Assembly (NCBI RefSeq): GCF_016864375.1
Contig: NZ_CP069355.1
Span: forward strand, 1,178,001-1,242,000
Reading direction: 5' to 3'
DNA length: 64,000 nt
DNA from: Microvirga sp. VF16
Lineage (GTDB): Bacteria; Pseudomonadota; Alphaproteobacteria; Rhizobiales; Beijerinckiaceae
The first letter of the stretch is position 1, and each line of letters starts with the position of its first letter. The position numbers were made by a program, and so were the translations under genes. Of this stretch, positions 35,072-43,612 are shown piece by piece. The notes under the pieces are model-generated. The model was not told where the DNA came from. It did not search any database and was given only the letters and a program-made list of their open reading frames with translations.

Positions 35072-35542
35072 TGTACGGGCCGGCACAACGTCGAGCTGAC
35101 CACTCCAATTCAAGCACTGATTTCTGGGGAATGCACCTGTGAGCTCAACCATTACACATCGCAGCTTTACCGCTTCCCTCGCCGCCCATCGAAGGCAAAG
35201 GCAGGATGCGCGCGACGATCTCGCCGCGGGGGATGAGTGTTTCCACCATCGCCAAGAATTCGCGACGAGCCGCCAGACCATTATGCGGATCCGCGACGAA
35301 GCTTCCCCCTCCGTTCGACCTTAACGTGCGATTTCGAGCAGTTCTTGTTCCGACACCAGCTTGCCTTTGGGCGCGTTTGCGAGGCAGCTTTGCGCTAACA
35401 TTGGATGCTTCAGAGCTCGCCGCAAAGGAGCGGGCATAGTCACAGTCCTGGATCATAGACTACCCCGCAACCAATGTGGACTAGCCCGGACTAGCCCACA
35501 TTTGTGAGGATGCGCGCCCTTATATCATTTGCGGATATCATC
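35072..35542. other. Gene-free stretch, possibly remnant DNA
   Basis: Both strands have frames of about 75-100 codons, but none resembles a known family and they overlap each other. Close to 35480 there is a short direct repeat (GGACTAGCCC twice). It may mark the left edge of the block inserted between the two GntR copies. Confidence 0.4.
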
Positions 35543-36661
35543 ATGAACAACATTATAACGCGCGTGACGGCGACACCCGTCCTCGTCCCTGTCATCGTAG
35601 GAGAAAGCGCGAGGTGGTTTAGACGAGAACATCTCGACCGAACGATCCTTGAAATCGAGACCGCCGATGGAATTTTGGGCCTCGGAGAGGCTCGCGGACT
35701 ATGGCCGGCGGAAATCATTTCCGAACGCTTCGCACCGCTCTTGCTAGGCTCCGATGCCAGCGATCATGACGGACTTCGCAGACGTTGTCTCAAGCCCCTG
35801 GACTTTGGCTTTCCGGAGCGCCACTGCGACACGCTCGCCTACGCGGCTATTGATCTCGCCCTATGGGATATCGCCGGAAAGATGCAGGGCAAGCCGCTCT
35901 ACGAACTCCTTGGCGGCGCCGTCCGCGAGCGGGCGGAATTCGGAGCGTTCGGTTATCCGCCGAATCCAGACGAAGGCTTCAGCGAGAAGGACGTACCCAG
36001 GGTGCTCGCGAAGCAGGCTGAAAAGGCAATTGAGGACAATGGGACGACGTATTTTGAGTTCAAGATTGCCCGATATCGGTCACACGTCGATATCCCAACC
36101 ATCCGGGCCGTCCGGAAAGCCGTGGGAGACGACTTTCCGCTCGCGGTGGATGCCAATCAGACCTATGACGAAGAGACTGCGGCCGAAGTCTTCAGGCAGG
36201 TCGCGGAACAGCGTCTCGACAACTTCGAGGAGCCAGTCCGGTCCTTGGCCGGGATAGACCGGCTGGCAAAAGCCTTTGGCGTAAAGGTATCCTCTCACTG
36301 CGTTGATGCCGATGTCTTCCGTGCGTTGCCCAACATTACCGCCTCGGTTCCCGACATATGCATCTTCGGCAACCTCTCTGCCCTAATGAGGCATATGGAG
36401 GCCATGTCGCAAATGGGGCGGGGCACCTGGCTTCGCGCCATGTGGGAACTTGGCATTAGCTGGGCCGCAATGTGTCATGTCGGCATCTCTTCTTCTGCCA
36501 TCTCGCGACCGTCGCAGGCGTTGATCGACTACGCGGAAGACGACCTCATCATGGGCGAACCGTGGAGCGTCCGCGGCGGCGGGGTCAAGGTACCAGCTGT
36601 GCCTGGTCTGGGCATCGAACTGGATAGGAGGGCACTCGAGAAATATCGAGCGGATAACTGA
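35543..36661 (+). CDS. Enolase-superfamily (mandelate racemase/glucarate dehydratase-like) protein
   Basis: A 372-residue protein. The capping domain covers residues 1-130 (GILGLGEARGLWPAEII, TLAYAAIDLALWDIAGKMQG, GKPLYELLGG). The barrel shows FEFKIARYRSHVDIP, DDFPLAVDANQTYDE and DNFEEPVRSLAG, two acidic metal ligands. Where glucarate dehydratase has its base histidine (SNNHFDIS), this protein has MWELGIS. It may belong to a subgroup with another base, or be impaired. Substrate probably an acid sugar, unproven. ATG 35543 is chosen; 35510 is possible. The following gene is a permease fragment, so this looks like part of a larger catabolic cluster that was broken. Confidence 0.82.
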   Translation: MNNIITRVTATPVLVPVIVGESARWFRREHLDRTILEIETADGILGLGEARGLWPAEIISERFAPLLLGSDASDHDGLRRRCLKPLDFGFPERHCDTLAYAAIDLALWDIAGKMQGKPLYELLGGAVRERAEFGAFGYPPNPDEGFSEKDVPRVLAKQAEKAIEDNGTTYFEFKIARYRSHVDIPTIRAVRKAVGDDFPLAVDANQTYDEETAAEVFRQVAEQRLDNFEEPVRSLAGIDRLAKAFGVKVSSHCVDADVFRALPNITASVPDICIFGNLSALMRHMEAMSQMGRGTWLRAMWELGISWAAMCHVGISSSAISRPSQALIDYAEDDLIMGEPWSVRGGGVKVPAVPGLGIELDRRALEKYRADN

Positions 36662-36674
36662 GTAGCCAAGCGTC

Positions 36675-37013
36675 ATGGAGGCGGTTCCAATCGGGCAGAT
36701 AGAAGCCGCGAAGGCGCTGGATCTCACATCGCGGCAGCGTCGGTTTTTCGTCGTCCTGCCGCACGCGCGTCGGCTAATGTTTCCGTCACTCGGAGGGCTC
36801 TACGTCGTCATCGTCAAGAGCACTTTCATCGTCAGTGTCGTCGGGATAGGTAAACTGGTGCACGCCGGAGACGTGGTCGCGATGAGAGCGCCGCGAGACC
36901 TATTCTTCGTCTATGGGGCTGTCGCGCTGCTTTATTTCGCGTACTGCTTTCCTCTTCTTCGTCTAGCCCACTGGCTCGAATTGCGGTCCGGGCGCGACGG
37001 TCCAATCTGCTGA
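36675..37013 (+). pseudogene. Amino-acid-type ABC permease, C-terminal remnant
   Basis: The reading frame gives QIEAAKALDLTSRQRRFFVV, LPHARRLMFPSLGG and IVKSTFIVSVVGIGKLVHAG, the EAA coupling loop and last membrane part of HisM/GlnP-type permeases. About half of a normal permease, including the first membrane segments, is missing. No partner ATPase or binding protein is near. Likely left by a deletion. Confidence 0.72.
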
Positions 37014-37022
37014 AGAGACAAA

Positions 37023-37770
37023 ATGACCGACAGCGAGCTTCATCATATTTCCGACCTTGAGCAACTCTCCACGGTTCCTGAACGCATCCGGCAACTCATC
37101 GACGAACGCGCTGCCCTGGGAGAGTTGAAACCGAACGGCCAGCTTCCTTCCGAGCGCCGGCTGACGGATCATCTCGGCGTTGCCCGGATGAATGTTCGTA
37201 AGGCCCTATGGCAGCTGGAGGCCGAAGGCTTCATTTATCGCTTTCACCGGTCGGGCTGGTACCTCTCGCCTCCGCGTTTCTTCTACGATCCTTCGCGCGA
37301 CTTCAGTTTCACCAAGGTGGTCGTCGATCAGGGTCACGAGGCGGGAGCCAAGGTGCTTTCCACGGGAAGCATGGTCGCCAATGCTGCGATCGCGGGGTTG
37401 CTCGGAATAGAAGCAGGCACCAAACTCACCGTTATCCGGAGATTGCGCTTCATCGATGACCGACCCGTGTTCGTGGAGATTTCGCACGTGATCGAGGGCA
37501 GATGCCCTAAATTGGTCGAGCTTGCTTCGACCGACATCTCGTTGGCGACGGTTTACGAACGTGAATACGGCATCCTTCTCCGACGCCGCGAACTGTATTT
37601 CCATCCCACGGCACTAAGCGACCCCCATGCGCGTGACTTACGTCTGGCTCATGGCACTCCCGGCCTGTTCGTTCGGCGGATCACCGATGGATGATGCCGA
37701 CGGAATGCCTTTCTCCTTCGACCACGAATATTGGCGACACGATGCCTTGGAAATCAAGATCGACGTCTAA
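37023..37770 (+). pseudogene. GntR-family regulator, frameshifted near the C-terminus
   Basis: Residues 1-223 give a good GntR/UTRA protein (LPSERRLTDHLGVARMNVRK, FVEISHVIEGRCPKLVELAS, GTPGLFVRRIT) that stops at 37694. Skipping one base at the GATGGATGAT run near 37690 continues the family sequence as DADGMPFSFDHEYWRHDALE to TAA 37770. So the last 26 or so residues of the UTRA domain are out of frame. It could be a recent mutation or a sequencing error; the protein may still fold without its last strand. Confidence 0.78.
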
Positions 37771-37846
37771 GGCCGGCACCCCGACTAACCTTCTCTTTCG
37801 ATATGCGACTAATAGGCGAAATCACATGACAGAAAACCGCAGCGCT

Positions 37847-38590
37847 CTATTTGCCTGGTTCAACACCATCGAAAACGAACTGCATCCGGTCGGCGGCATA
37901 GCAGGTTACATGGCACCACACTGGCCTGCCATTCTCGTCCACTTCCACGGCTTTCTTCTCGACCACCGGTCTTGAAAGGGACTGATCGAGAAGTTTGGCT
38001 TCCTCCTCCGTCGGCATGCGCGCGATCACCTTGGCAGTCCCTGGCCACAAAGAACAAAATCCAAATTTCTCCATGGCGGATTCGACATCCGCCTCTCGTC
38101 CCATCGCTTCCACGAAGCCCGAGAACCTGGGCAAGTCCAGAAAATTGGTGCTGAACGCCACAGGCCGACCATTGCTTTCGGCGATGAGTTGGACAGTCAA
38201 TACGCTTGTTCCGGGGGTAAGGTCGAGACAGGAGCTTACCCATGCGTCGGCTGGTCTGTTTTCAACATGGATCAGCTTGCGGCTTGGCAGCTGTTTGTTG
38301 GCTCGGACGTTCTGCGGGAATGTGACACGAGAAGCCATGCGGTATTCGAGCACATCGGTTTCGATGAATGCTCCGCGGCCATGCTCGATCCTAATCAAAC
38401 CCTTGTTCTGAAGAGTCGCAAGCGCCTTGCGGGAGGTCATGCGACTGACGCCAAAGCGCTCGGCTACTTTTGTGTCCGCTGGCAAACGCCCTTCCGCGTC
38501 AAACTCCCCCTCCAGAATTTCGCGATGCAACGTTTCCACAATCGTCTTCCAGCGGGGCTGTGCCGACGACCCGGATGGGGGTGAGCTCAT
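37847..38590 (-). CDS. GntR-family regulator with UTRA domain (tandem copy B)
   Basis: A 247-residue protein: winged helix LPADTKVAERFGVSRMTSRK and IRIEHGRGAFIETDV, then UTRA domain (FSTNFLDLPRFSGFVE, AKVIARMPTEEEAKLLDQ, RPVWCHVTCYAADRMQFVFD). It is divergent from the importer and phn operon starting at 38712 and very probably controls it through the palindrome at 38624. GGGAG precedes the ATG. Confidence 0.92.
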   Translation of the reverse strand: MSSPPSGSSAQPRWKTIVETLHREILEGEFDAEGRLPADTKVAERFGVSRMTSRKALATLQNKGLIRIEHGRGAFIETDVLEYRMASRVTFPQNVRANKQLPSRKLIHVENRPADAWVSSCLDLTPGTSVLTVQLIAESNGRPVAFSTNFLDLPRFSGFVEAMGREADVESAMEKFGFCSLWPGTAKVIARMPTEEEAKLLDQSLSRPVVEKKAVEVDENGRPVWCHVTCYAADRMQFVFDGVEPGK

Positions 38591-38602
38591 AAATTCTCCC
38601 TT

Positions 38603-38620
38603 CTGTCATGCGTCTGTCAC
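38603..38620 (+). promoter_or_regulatory. Pho box upstream of the second phn operon
   Basis: CTGTCAT, GCGT, CTGTCAC: two near-consensus units in 11-base phase, pointing towards the importer start 92 bases on. This is the best two-unit Pho box in the window. Confidence 0.82.
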
Positions 38621-38623
38621 ATA

Positions 38624-38641
38624 AACTCGTATATACGAGTT
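38624..38641. promoter_or_regulatory. Perfect 18-base palindrome, GntR operator
   Basis: AACTCGTATATACGAGTT is a perfect palindrome of GntR/HutC style. It begins three bases after the Pho box. A repressor bound here would cover the promoter just downstream of PhoB, giving an AND-type control: low phosphate plus substrate. Confidence 0.8.
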
Positions 38642-38711
38642 GTCAATCGCCCGGCAGAGATAACGTCGGCTGGTCGCGCATGCAAAGTCTCCTCAAACAA
38701 CGGATTCGGCA

Positions 38712-40268
38712 ATGCTTAATCGTCCCATTTCCCGACGCATATTCACCGTCTCTCTCGGCGCCTCCGCCCTTGCGGCGATAACGCGCCCAGGTCTGGCACG
38801 GGCAAACACCACGCCCAGCAAGGGCGGCCGCCTCAGAGTCATGTTGCAGGAGACTGCATCCTCTTCTCTGCTCGATCCCACCAAGGTCGCCTCCTTCACC
38901 GTTTACTTTGCCTATGCGACAGTCGGAGAAAGACTGGTCGGCGTCGACAGCCGCCTCAATCCCGTCCCGATGCTTGCTGAGAGTTGGGAGCCGGTCAACA
39001 ACAAGGTCGATGGCTGGGTGTTTAAGTTGCGCCGCGGCGTGGAGTTCCACAATGGCAAGAGCCTGACCGCAAAGGACGTCATCTTCAGCCTGAACCGTCT
39101 TCGCGACCCTGCTTTGCAGTCGCCGTTGCGCGTGCTTCTCGAGCACATCAGCGACATTATAGAGGAGGACACTCACACACTGCGGTTCACGCTTTCGCGC
39201 CCGGATGCAGACTTCCCCCTATTGCTGGCGCAGGACCGCTTTTACATCTTCCCGGAGGGTTTTTCGACCTTCGAGAAGCCGGTAGGCACCGGTCCGTTCG
39301 TGGCGGATGGACTGAATCCAACCAGCGTCAACGTTTATCGCCGCTATCAAAACTACTGGCAGAACGGCAAACCTTACCTGGACCAGGTGGCGTTCCAGGG
39401 CAATCAGGATCCTGTCGCACGCGTTTCTGCTCTTCTTGCCGGCGATGTAGATGCCGTGCAGACGATCAACTTCACGCTCGCAAAGCGCATCGCGGCGACA
39501 TCCGGTTTCCAGGTTGTGTCTTCCCCAAGCGGCGTGCACAACGTGGTGGCGATGCTGACCGACACCCCGCCCTTCGATCGGCCGGAAGTGCGCGACGCCT
39601 TGAAATATCTCTTCGACCGCGAGCAGATGCGCGACCGCCTTTGCGCCGGCTTTGCGCAGATCGGCAATGACCATCCCATTCCGCCCTTCAGTCCGTTCTA
39701 CCACAGCGAGTTGCCGATCCGCGCCTATGATCCCGATCGGGCCAAGTCCATTCTTCAGAAGGCGGGGGTGAATTTCCCGACACAGGTTCTGCATGCCTCG
39801 GACGCCGTAACGCCCGGTGTTGCGGTCGATCTGGCTCAGATTTACGCCGACGGCGCCCGCAAGGCGGGGATCTCGCTTGAACCGAAACGCGATCCGGTCA
39901 CCGGCTATTGGGACAATGTCTGGCTGAAGCAGCCACTGATGGTGGGCGGATGGGGCACGCGTTTCACACCCGATCTCATGTTGCGCGTTGCCTATCGCTC
40001 GGGTGCGAAATGGAACGAAACGCACTGGAGCCGACCAAAGGTGGACGCAATGATGGACGAGGCGGTTGCCACTACCGATGTCAACCGCCGTCGCGAGCTG
40101 TACTGGGCAATCCAAGAGACAATTCATAGCGATGGCGGTGCAGGCATGCCGCTGTTCTTCAACCAACTCGACGCGATCTCCAGAAAGGTGAAGGGCGTAT
40201 CGCCCTCGCCCCTTGGCTCGCTGACCGGCCCAGCCATGGCCGACATTTGGCTGGATCAGGGCGCCTGA
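38712..40268 (+). CDS. Periplasmic substrate-binding protein, Opp/Dpp type (importer 2)
   Basis: A 518-residue SBP_bac_5-family protein with a Tat-like signal (ISRRIFTVSLGASALAA, cleavage after GLARA). Motifs: LAESWEPVNNKVDGWVFKLR, FHNGKSLTAKDVIFSLNRL, RPEVRDALKYLFDREQ, YDPDRAKSILQKAGV. First gene of a run of fourteen same-strand genes ending with phnN at 51885. Ligand unknown; by context an organophosphonate larger or less charged than the usual PhnD ligands. Confidence 0.93.
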   Translation: MLNRPISRRIFTVSLGASALAAITRPGLARANTTPSKGGRLRVMLQETASSSLLDPTKVASFTVYFAYATVGERLVGVDSRLNPVPMLAESWEPVNNKVDGWVFKLRRGVEFHNGKSLTAKDVIFSLNRLRDPALQSPLRVLLEHISDIIEEDTHTLRFTLSRPDADFPLLLAQDRFYIFPEGFSTFEKPVGTGPFVADGLNPTSVNVYRRYQNYWQNGKPYLDQVAFQGNQDPVARVSALLAGDVDAVQTINFTLAKRIAATSGFQVVSSPSGVHNVVAMLTDTPPFDRPEVRDALKYLFDREQMRDRLCAGFAQIGNDHPIPPFSPFYHSELPIRAYDPDRAKSILQKAGVNFPTQVLHASDAVTPGVAVDLAQIYADGARKAGISLEPKRDPVTGYWDNVWLKQPLMVGGWGTRFTPDLMLRVAYRSGAKWNETHWSRPKVDAMMDEAVATTDVNRRRELYWAIQETIHSDGGAGMPLFFNQLDAISRKVKGVSPSPLGSLTGPAMADIWLDQGA

Positions 40269-40275
40269 CGTAGCC

Positions 40276-41265
40276 ATGTCCGATCATTCCCTCACCTATG
40301 AGCAAGACGAGCGAAGGTCGCCCCTGACGAACCTTCACTCGATTGCTCTTGAACTGGCAATTCGGTTCGCCATTCTCTTGGGCGCCGCCGCCCTGATCTT
40401 TTTTGGGACGGCCCTCATCCCGGGCGACTTCGTGACGGAGTTGCTCGGTCAGGACTACACGCCGGAACTGGGCGCCCAACTGCGGCATAGCCTCGGGCTG
40501 GATCGCCCGTTGCCGGAGCGCTTTGTTACCTGGCTGCTCCACTTCCTGCAAGGTGAATTCGGTCAATCCTTTACCAGTCGCATACCGGTCTGGGATGTCG
40601 TTCAGCCGCGTCTAGCCAACACGCTCATGCTTGCCGCCGCCGCACTTTGCTGGTTCCCGCTCGCCTTCGCCGCCGGCGTGGCTTCGTTCCTCACGCCACC
40701 GCAAGTCCGGCGCTATTTCCAGCTCTCCATGCAGATTGTGCTCTGCGCACCGGAGTTTCTCATCGCCTACATTTTCATCTATGTTTTTGCGGTCCAACTC
40801 CATTTGCTGCCGGCCGTCTCGCGACTGGCGCCAGATCAATCGCTGACCGAGCACATCCGCGTGCTCATCCTGCCAAGTGCGTGTCTCGGCATCGGCATGA
40901 TCGCCTATATCGGTCGTATGCTGCTGTCGCTGCTGCTGATGGAGGAAAAGAAGGACTACTTCGAGTTCGCTCGCCTGCGCGGGTTCAGTCGGGGCTGGAT
41001 TGCGCTCCACTATGCGGTTCCGTCGATTCTCCCTTCGATCCTCAACCTCCTGCTCATTTACTGCGCCTACCTGCTGACCGGCGTGCTGGTGATTGAAGTC
41101 GTTTTCGGAATTTCCGGCATCGGCGAGTTGGCTGTGTCCTCCGTCGTTTGGCGCGATATCCCGGTCCTGCAGTTCTGCGCCGTGTTCATCACTGCAATCT
41201 ATGTGGGCATCTATTCCCTGTCGGACATGATCGCCGGCCGCTTTAGCAAAAGAGGTGCCCTATGA
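40276..41265 (+). CDS. ABC importer permease, DppB type (importer 2)
   Basis: A 329-residue permease: LAIRFAILLGAAALIFFGTA at the first membrane span, LGLDRPLPERFVTWLLHFLQ and GEFGQSF in the periplasmic part, coupling loop FARLRGFSRGWIALHYAVPS, then GVLVIEVVFGISGIGELAV. Eight bases separate it from the binding-protein gene. Its end overlaps the ATPase gene by four bases. Confidence 0.93.
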   Translation: MSDHSLTYEQDERRSPLTNLHSIALELAIRFAILLGAAALIFFGTALIPGDFVTELLGQDYTPELGAQLRHSLGLDRPLPERFVTWLLHFLQGEFGQSFTSRIPVWDVVQPRLANTLMLAAAALCWFPLAFAAGVASFLTPPQVRRYFQLSMQIVLCAPEFLIAYIFIYVFAVQLHLLPAVSRLAPDQSLTEHIRVLILPSACLGIGMIAYIGRMLLSLLLMEEKKDYFEFARLRGFSRGWIALHYAVPSILPSILNLLLIYCAYLLTGVLVIEVVFGISGIGELAVSSVVWRDIPVLQFCAVFITAIYVGIYSLSDMIAGRFSKRGAL

Positions 41266-42842
41266 AATCGGCCGCCTCGAAGAAACAAGTTACCGTCGAT
41301 GCGACGACCAATGTTTTCGACGTCAAAGACCTTTCGGCTGTCATTTCCAACTCGACGACTGGTGCCCGGCGCATTGAAAAGCTCTCAATGGCTCTGAAAC
41401 CCGGCACGCTGTCGACGATGATTGGGCCGTCCGGCGTCGGAAAAACCAGCCTTTGCCTCGCCCTCATGGGATGGATGAGGCCCAACGTTCGCATCCTCGA
41501 TGGCGAGGTCCTGTTTGGTAATCAGCCATTGTTGCAGATGCAACAACGCCAAAAACAGGCCCTTTGGGGACGCGAGATTCTCTACGTTCCCCAGTCCTCC
41601 GCCACGGCACTCGTGGCGTCGCGGAATGTCGTCAGGCAGATCTCAGAGTTCGCGGGCGACACCGCGCACGAGCGGAGCGAGCGCCTGAGGCTTCTCAAGG
41701 CGGCCTTTGATCGGCTCGAGGTTCCGGGATTTCAGGAGGATCGTTATCCGCACCAATATAGCGGCGGACAATTGCAGCGCATCTTGATCTCGACGGTGTT
41801 CTGCGCCACGCCTGGACTGATTATCCTCGACGAGCCGACAACCGCACTGCACCCGGACCTGAAGGCGGGTGTAATGCAGGACATTAAGGCGCGCATTGAG
41901 GAGATCGGTGCTGCAGCGCTTGTCATCTCACACGAACTGCCATTCTTCGCCGAGTGTTCAGATCAGACAATTGACCTGAGCGGCTTTGTGGTGTCGGACG
42001 GAAAACCGGATCCGCCCCGTCCAACTGCGCTGCCTGTCACGGCATCTCGCCCCACATTGAAGCTCGCGCCGAAGCCGGTTGACCAGCCGCGATTGCGGGT
42101 CGCAGGGCTCTGCGTCAACGCGCCGAGCGGCCGGCCGCTGCTCCGCAATGTGGCTTTTCAGGTGCGGCCGGGAGACTGCCTCGGCATCGTTGGCCCCTCT
42201 GGCGCCGGAAAGACGACGATTCTACGCAGCTTGCTTGGGCAGCACGGCGACGCCAAAGGGACGATCGAGGTCGATGGTGAGCGGTTGCCGCGGTACTATT
42301 CCCGTCGAACGGTGGAGCAAAGGCGTCGACTCGAGTATGTGCCGCAGTCGGTGAAGCTGCACCTGAACCCCTCTCTCAGCGCTGATTATCTCATTCGCAG
42401 GCGGTTACGTCAGGCTGGCCGCGATGACTCGGCCGATGCAGTCGCGGACACGCTTGAGCAAATCCTCCTGCCGGCCGACTATCGTCACAAACGAAGTGCG
42501 GAACTGTCGGGCGGGGAATGTCAACGACTGGGTATAGCGCTGGCGCTGGCCAGCAGTCCGTCACTGCTGCTGCTCGATGAGGTCACGGCGTCTCTGGATC
42601 CGGCGAACGCGCGGATCGTCGCAGACATTCTCGACGGGCACCGGGCCAGTGGGAACATCGGCATGCTGCTCGTTTCGCACCAGCCGGAGATTGTCGCTCG
42701 CCTTGCGAGCGACGTTCTCGAACTACGCGATGGTCAGGTGGTGCAGCCGATCGGAGACAGCCATGAACCCTCCACATCCGGGCACGATCGCTCTGCAGGT
42801 AATTTCAAACGCGAGGGTGAGCCACGGCAATGCGCGCTCTGA
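41262..42842 (+). CDS. Double ABC importer ATPase (importer 2)
   Basis: A 526-residue protein with two nucleotide-binding domains in one chain, in place of separate OppD and OppF. Domain 1 (residues 15-235): GPSGVGKTSLCLAL, YSGGQLQRILIS, LIILDEPTTALHPD. Domain 2 (285-500): GPSGAGKTTILRSLLGQ, LSGGECQRLGIALAL, LLLLDEVTASLDP; here the usual DEP is DEV. It overlaps the next permease gene by 13 bases. Confidence 0.93.
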   Translation: MKSAASKKQVTVDATTNVFDVKDLSAVISNSTTGARRIEKLSMALKPGTLSTMIGPSGVGKTSLCLALMGWMRPNVRILDGEVLFGNQPLLQMQQRQKQALWGREILYVPQSSATALVASRNVVRQISEFAGDTAHERSERLRLLKAAFDRLEVPGFQEDRYPHQYSGGQLQRILISTVFCATPGLIILDEPTTALHPDLKAGVMQDIKARIEEIGAAALVISHELPFFAECSDQTIDLSGFVVSDGKPDPPRPTALPVTASRPTLKLAPKPVDQPRLRVAGLCVNAPSGRPLLRNVAFQVRPGDCLGIVGPSGAGKTTILRSLLGQHGDAKGTIEVDGERLPRYYSRRTVEQRRRLEYVPQSVKLHLNPSLSADYLIRRRLRQAGRDDSADAVADTLEQILLPADYRHKRSAELSGGECQRLGIALALASSPSLLLLDEVTASLDPANARIVADILDGHRASGNIGMLLVSHQPEIVARLASDVLELRDGQVVQPIGDSHEPSTSGHDRSAGNFKREGEPRQCAL

Positions 42843-43612
42843 TATTCATCAGCTTTATCCTGTTCTTCATCATCGCGCCGTTCTTTGTCGGGGCGTCGGC
42901 AGATCGCTTTTCCGGAGGTGACCTGTTTGAAAACCCATCTGCAGTGCACCTCCTGGGAACCGACTATCTGGGCCGCGATATGCTGTCCGAGATTCTTCGT
43001 GCGGGGAGCGTGACCATGTTCATCTGCGTCGCGGCGACATTGCTGTCGCTGGCGTGCGGTTTGACTTGCGCGGTGCTGTCCAGCGCCATGCCAGCTGTTC
43101 CAGGCACAATCCTTGCCCGCAGCATGGACGCTCTGAATTCAATACCAAGCCTGATTATCGCATTCGTGCTCATCGCTGCATTCGGATCGAGGACGGCAAG
43201 CCTCATCCTTATTATCACCGTGGTCGAGTTCACCCGGGCCTATCGCTCGCTCAAAGCACCGGTGGTCCAAATCTTCGCCGAGCCATTCGTGGAGCTGTCC
43301 CGAATAAGAGGCGAAGGCTTTGCCTATCTTGTCACGCGAGACATTTGGCCGAACATTCGCCCCTACGCGGCCGTCGAACTCGTCAACCGTTTCGTCGCCT
43401 GCCTGATGTTTCTAAGCGCGATCAGCCTGCTAGGGATTGGCGTCCAGCCGCCGGCCACCGACTGGGGAACACTGATCAAGCTCAACGCGACCGGGTTGTT
43501 GCTGAATTCGATCGCGCCGCTCATTCCCGGAATCTTCATTCTTACCGCCTCACTGCTCGCGCTCTTTGCAGCCTCCGATGCATCGCGCCAATTGGACTTC
43601 TCGAAATCATGA
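42830..43612 (+). CDS. ABC importer permease, DppC type (importer 2)
   Basis: A 260-residue permease, shorter than usual because the cytoplasmic N-terminus is nearly absent. Seen: LLGTDYLGRDMLSEILRAGS, MDALNSIPSLIIAFVLIAA, coupling loop ELSRIRGEGFAYLVTRDIWP and SLLGIGVQPPATDWGTLI. It overlaps the ATPase gene before it and the isomerase gene after it (ATGA). Confidence 0.92.
   Translation: MRALIFISFILFFIIAPFFVGASADRFSGGDLFENPSAVHLLGTDYLGRDMLSEILRAGSVTMFICVAATLLSLACGLTCAVLSSAMPAVPGTILARSMDALNSIPSLIIAFVLIAAFGSRTASLILIITVVEFTRAYRSLKAPVVQIFAEPFVELSRIRGEGFAYLVTRDIWPNIRPYAAVELVNRFVACLMFLSAISLLGIGVQPPATDWGTLIKLNATGLLLNSIAPLIPGIFILTASLLALFAASDASRQLDFSKS

Noticed and set aside
43054..43608. Upstream extension of the isomerase frame
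   Set aside because: It runs through the DppC-type permease gene in another frame. The isomerase motif starts at ATG 43609, which overlaps the permease stop.
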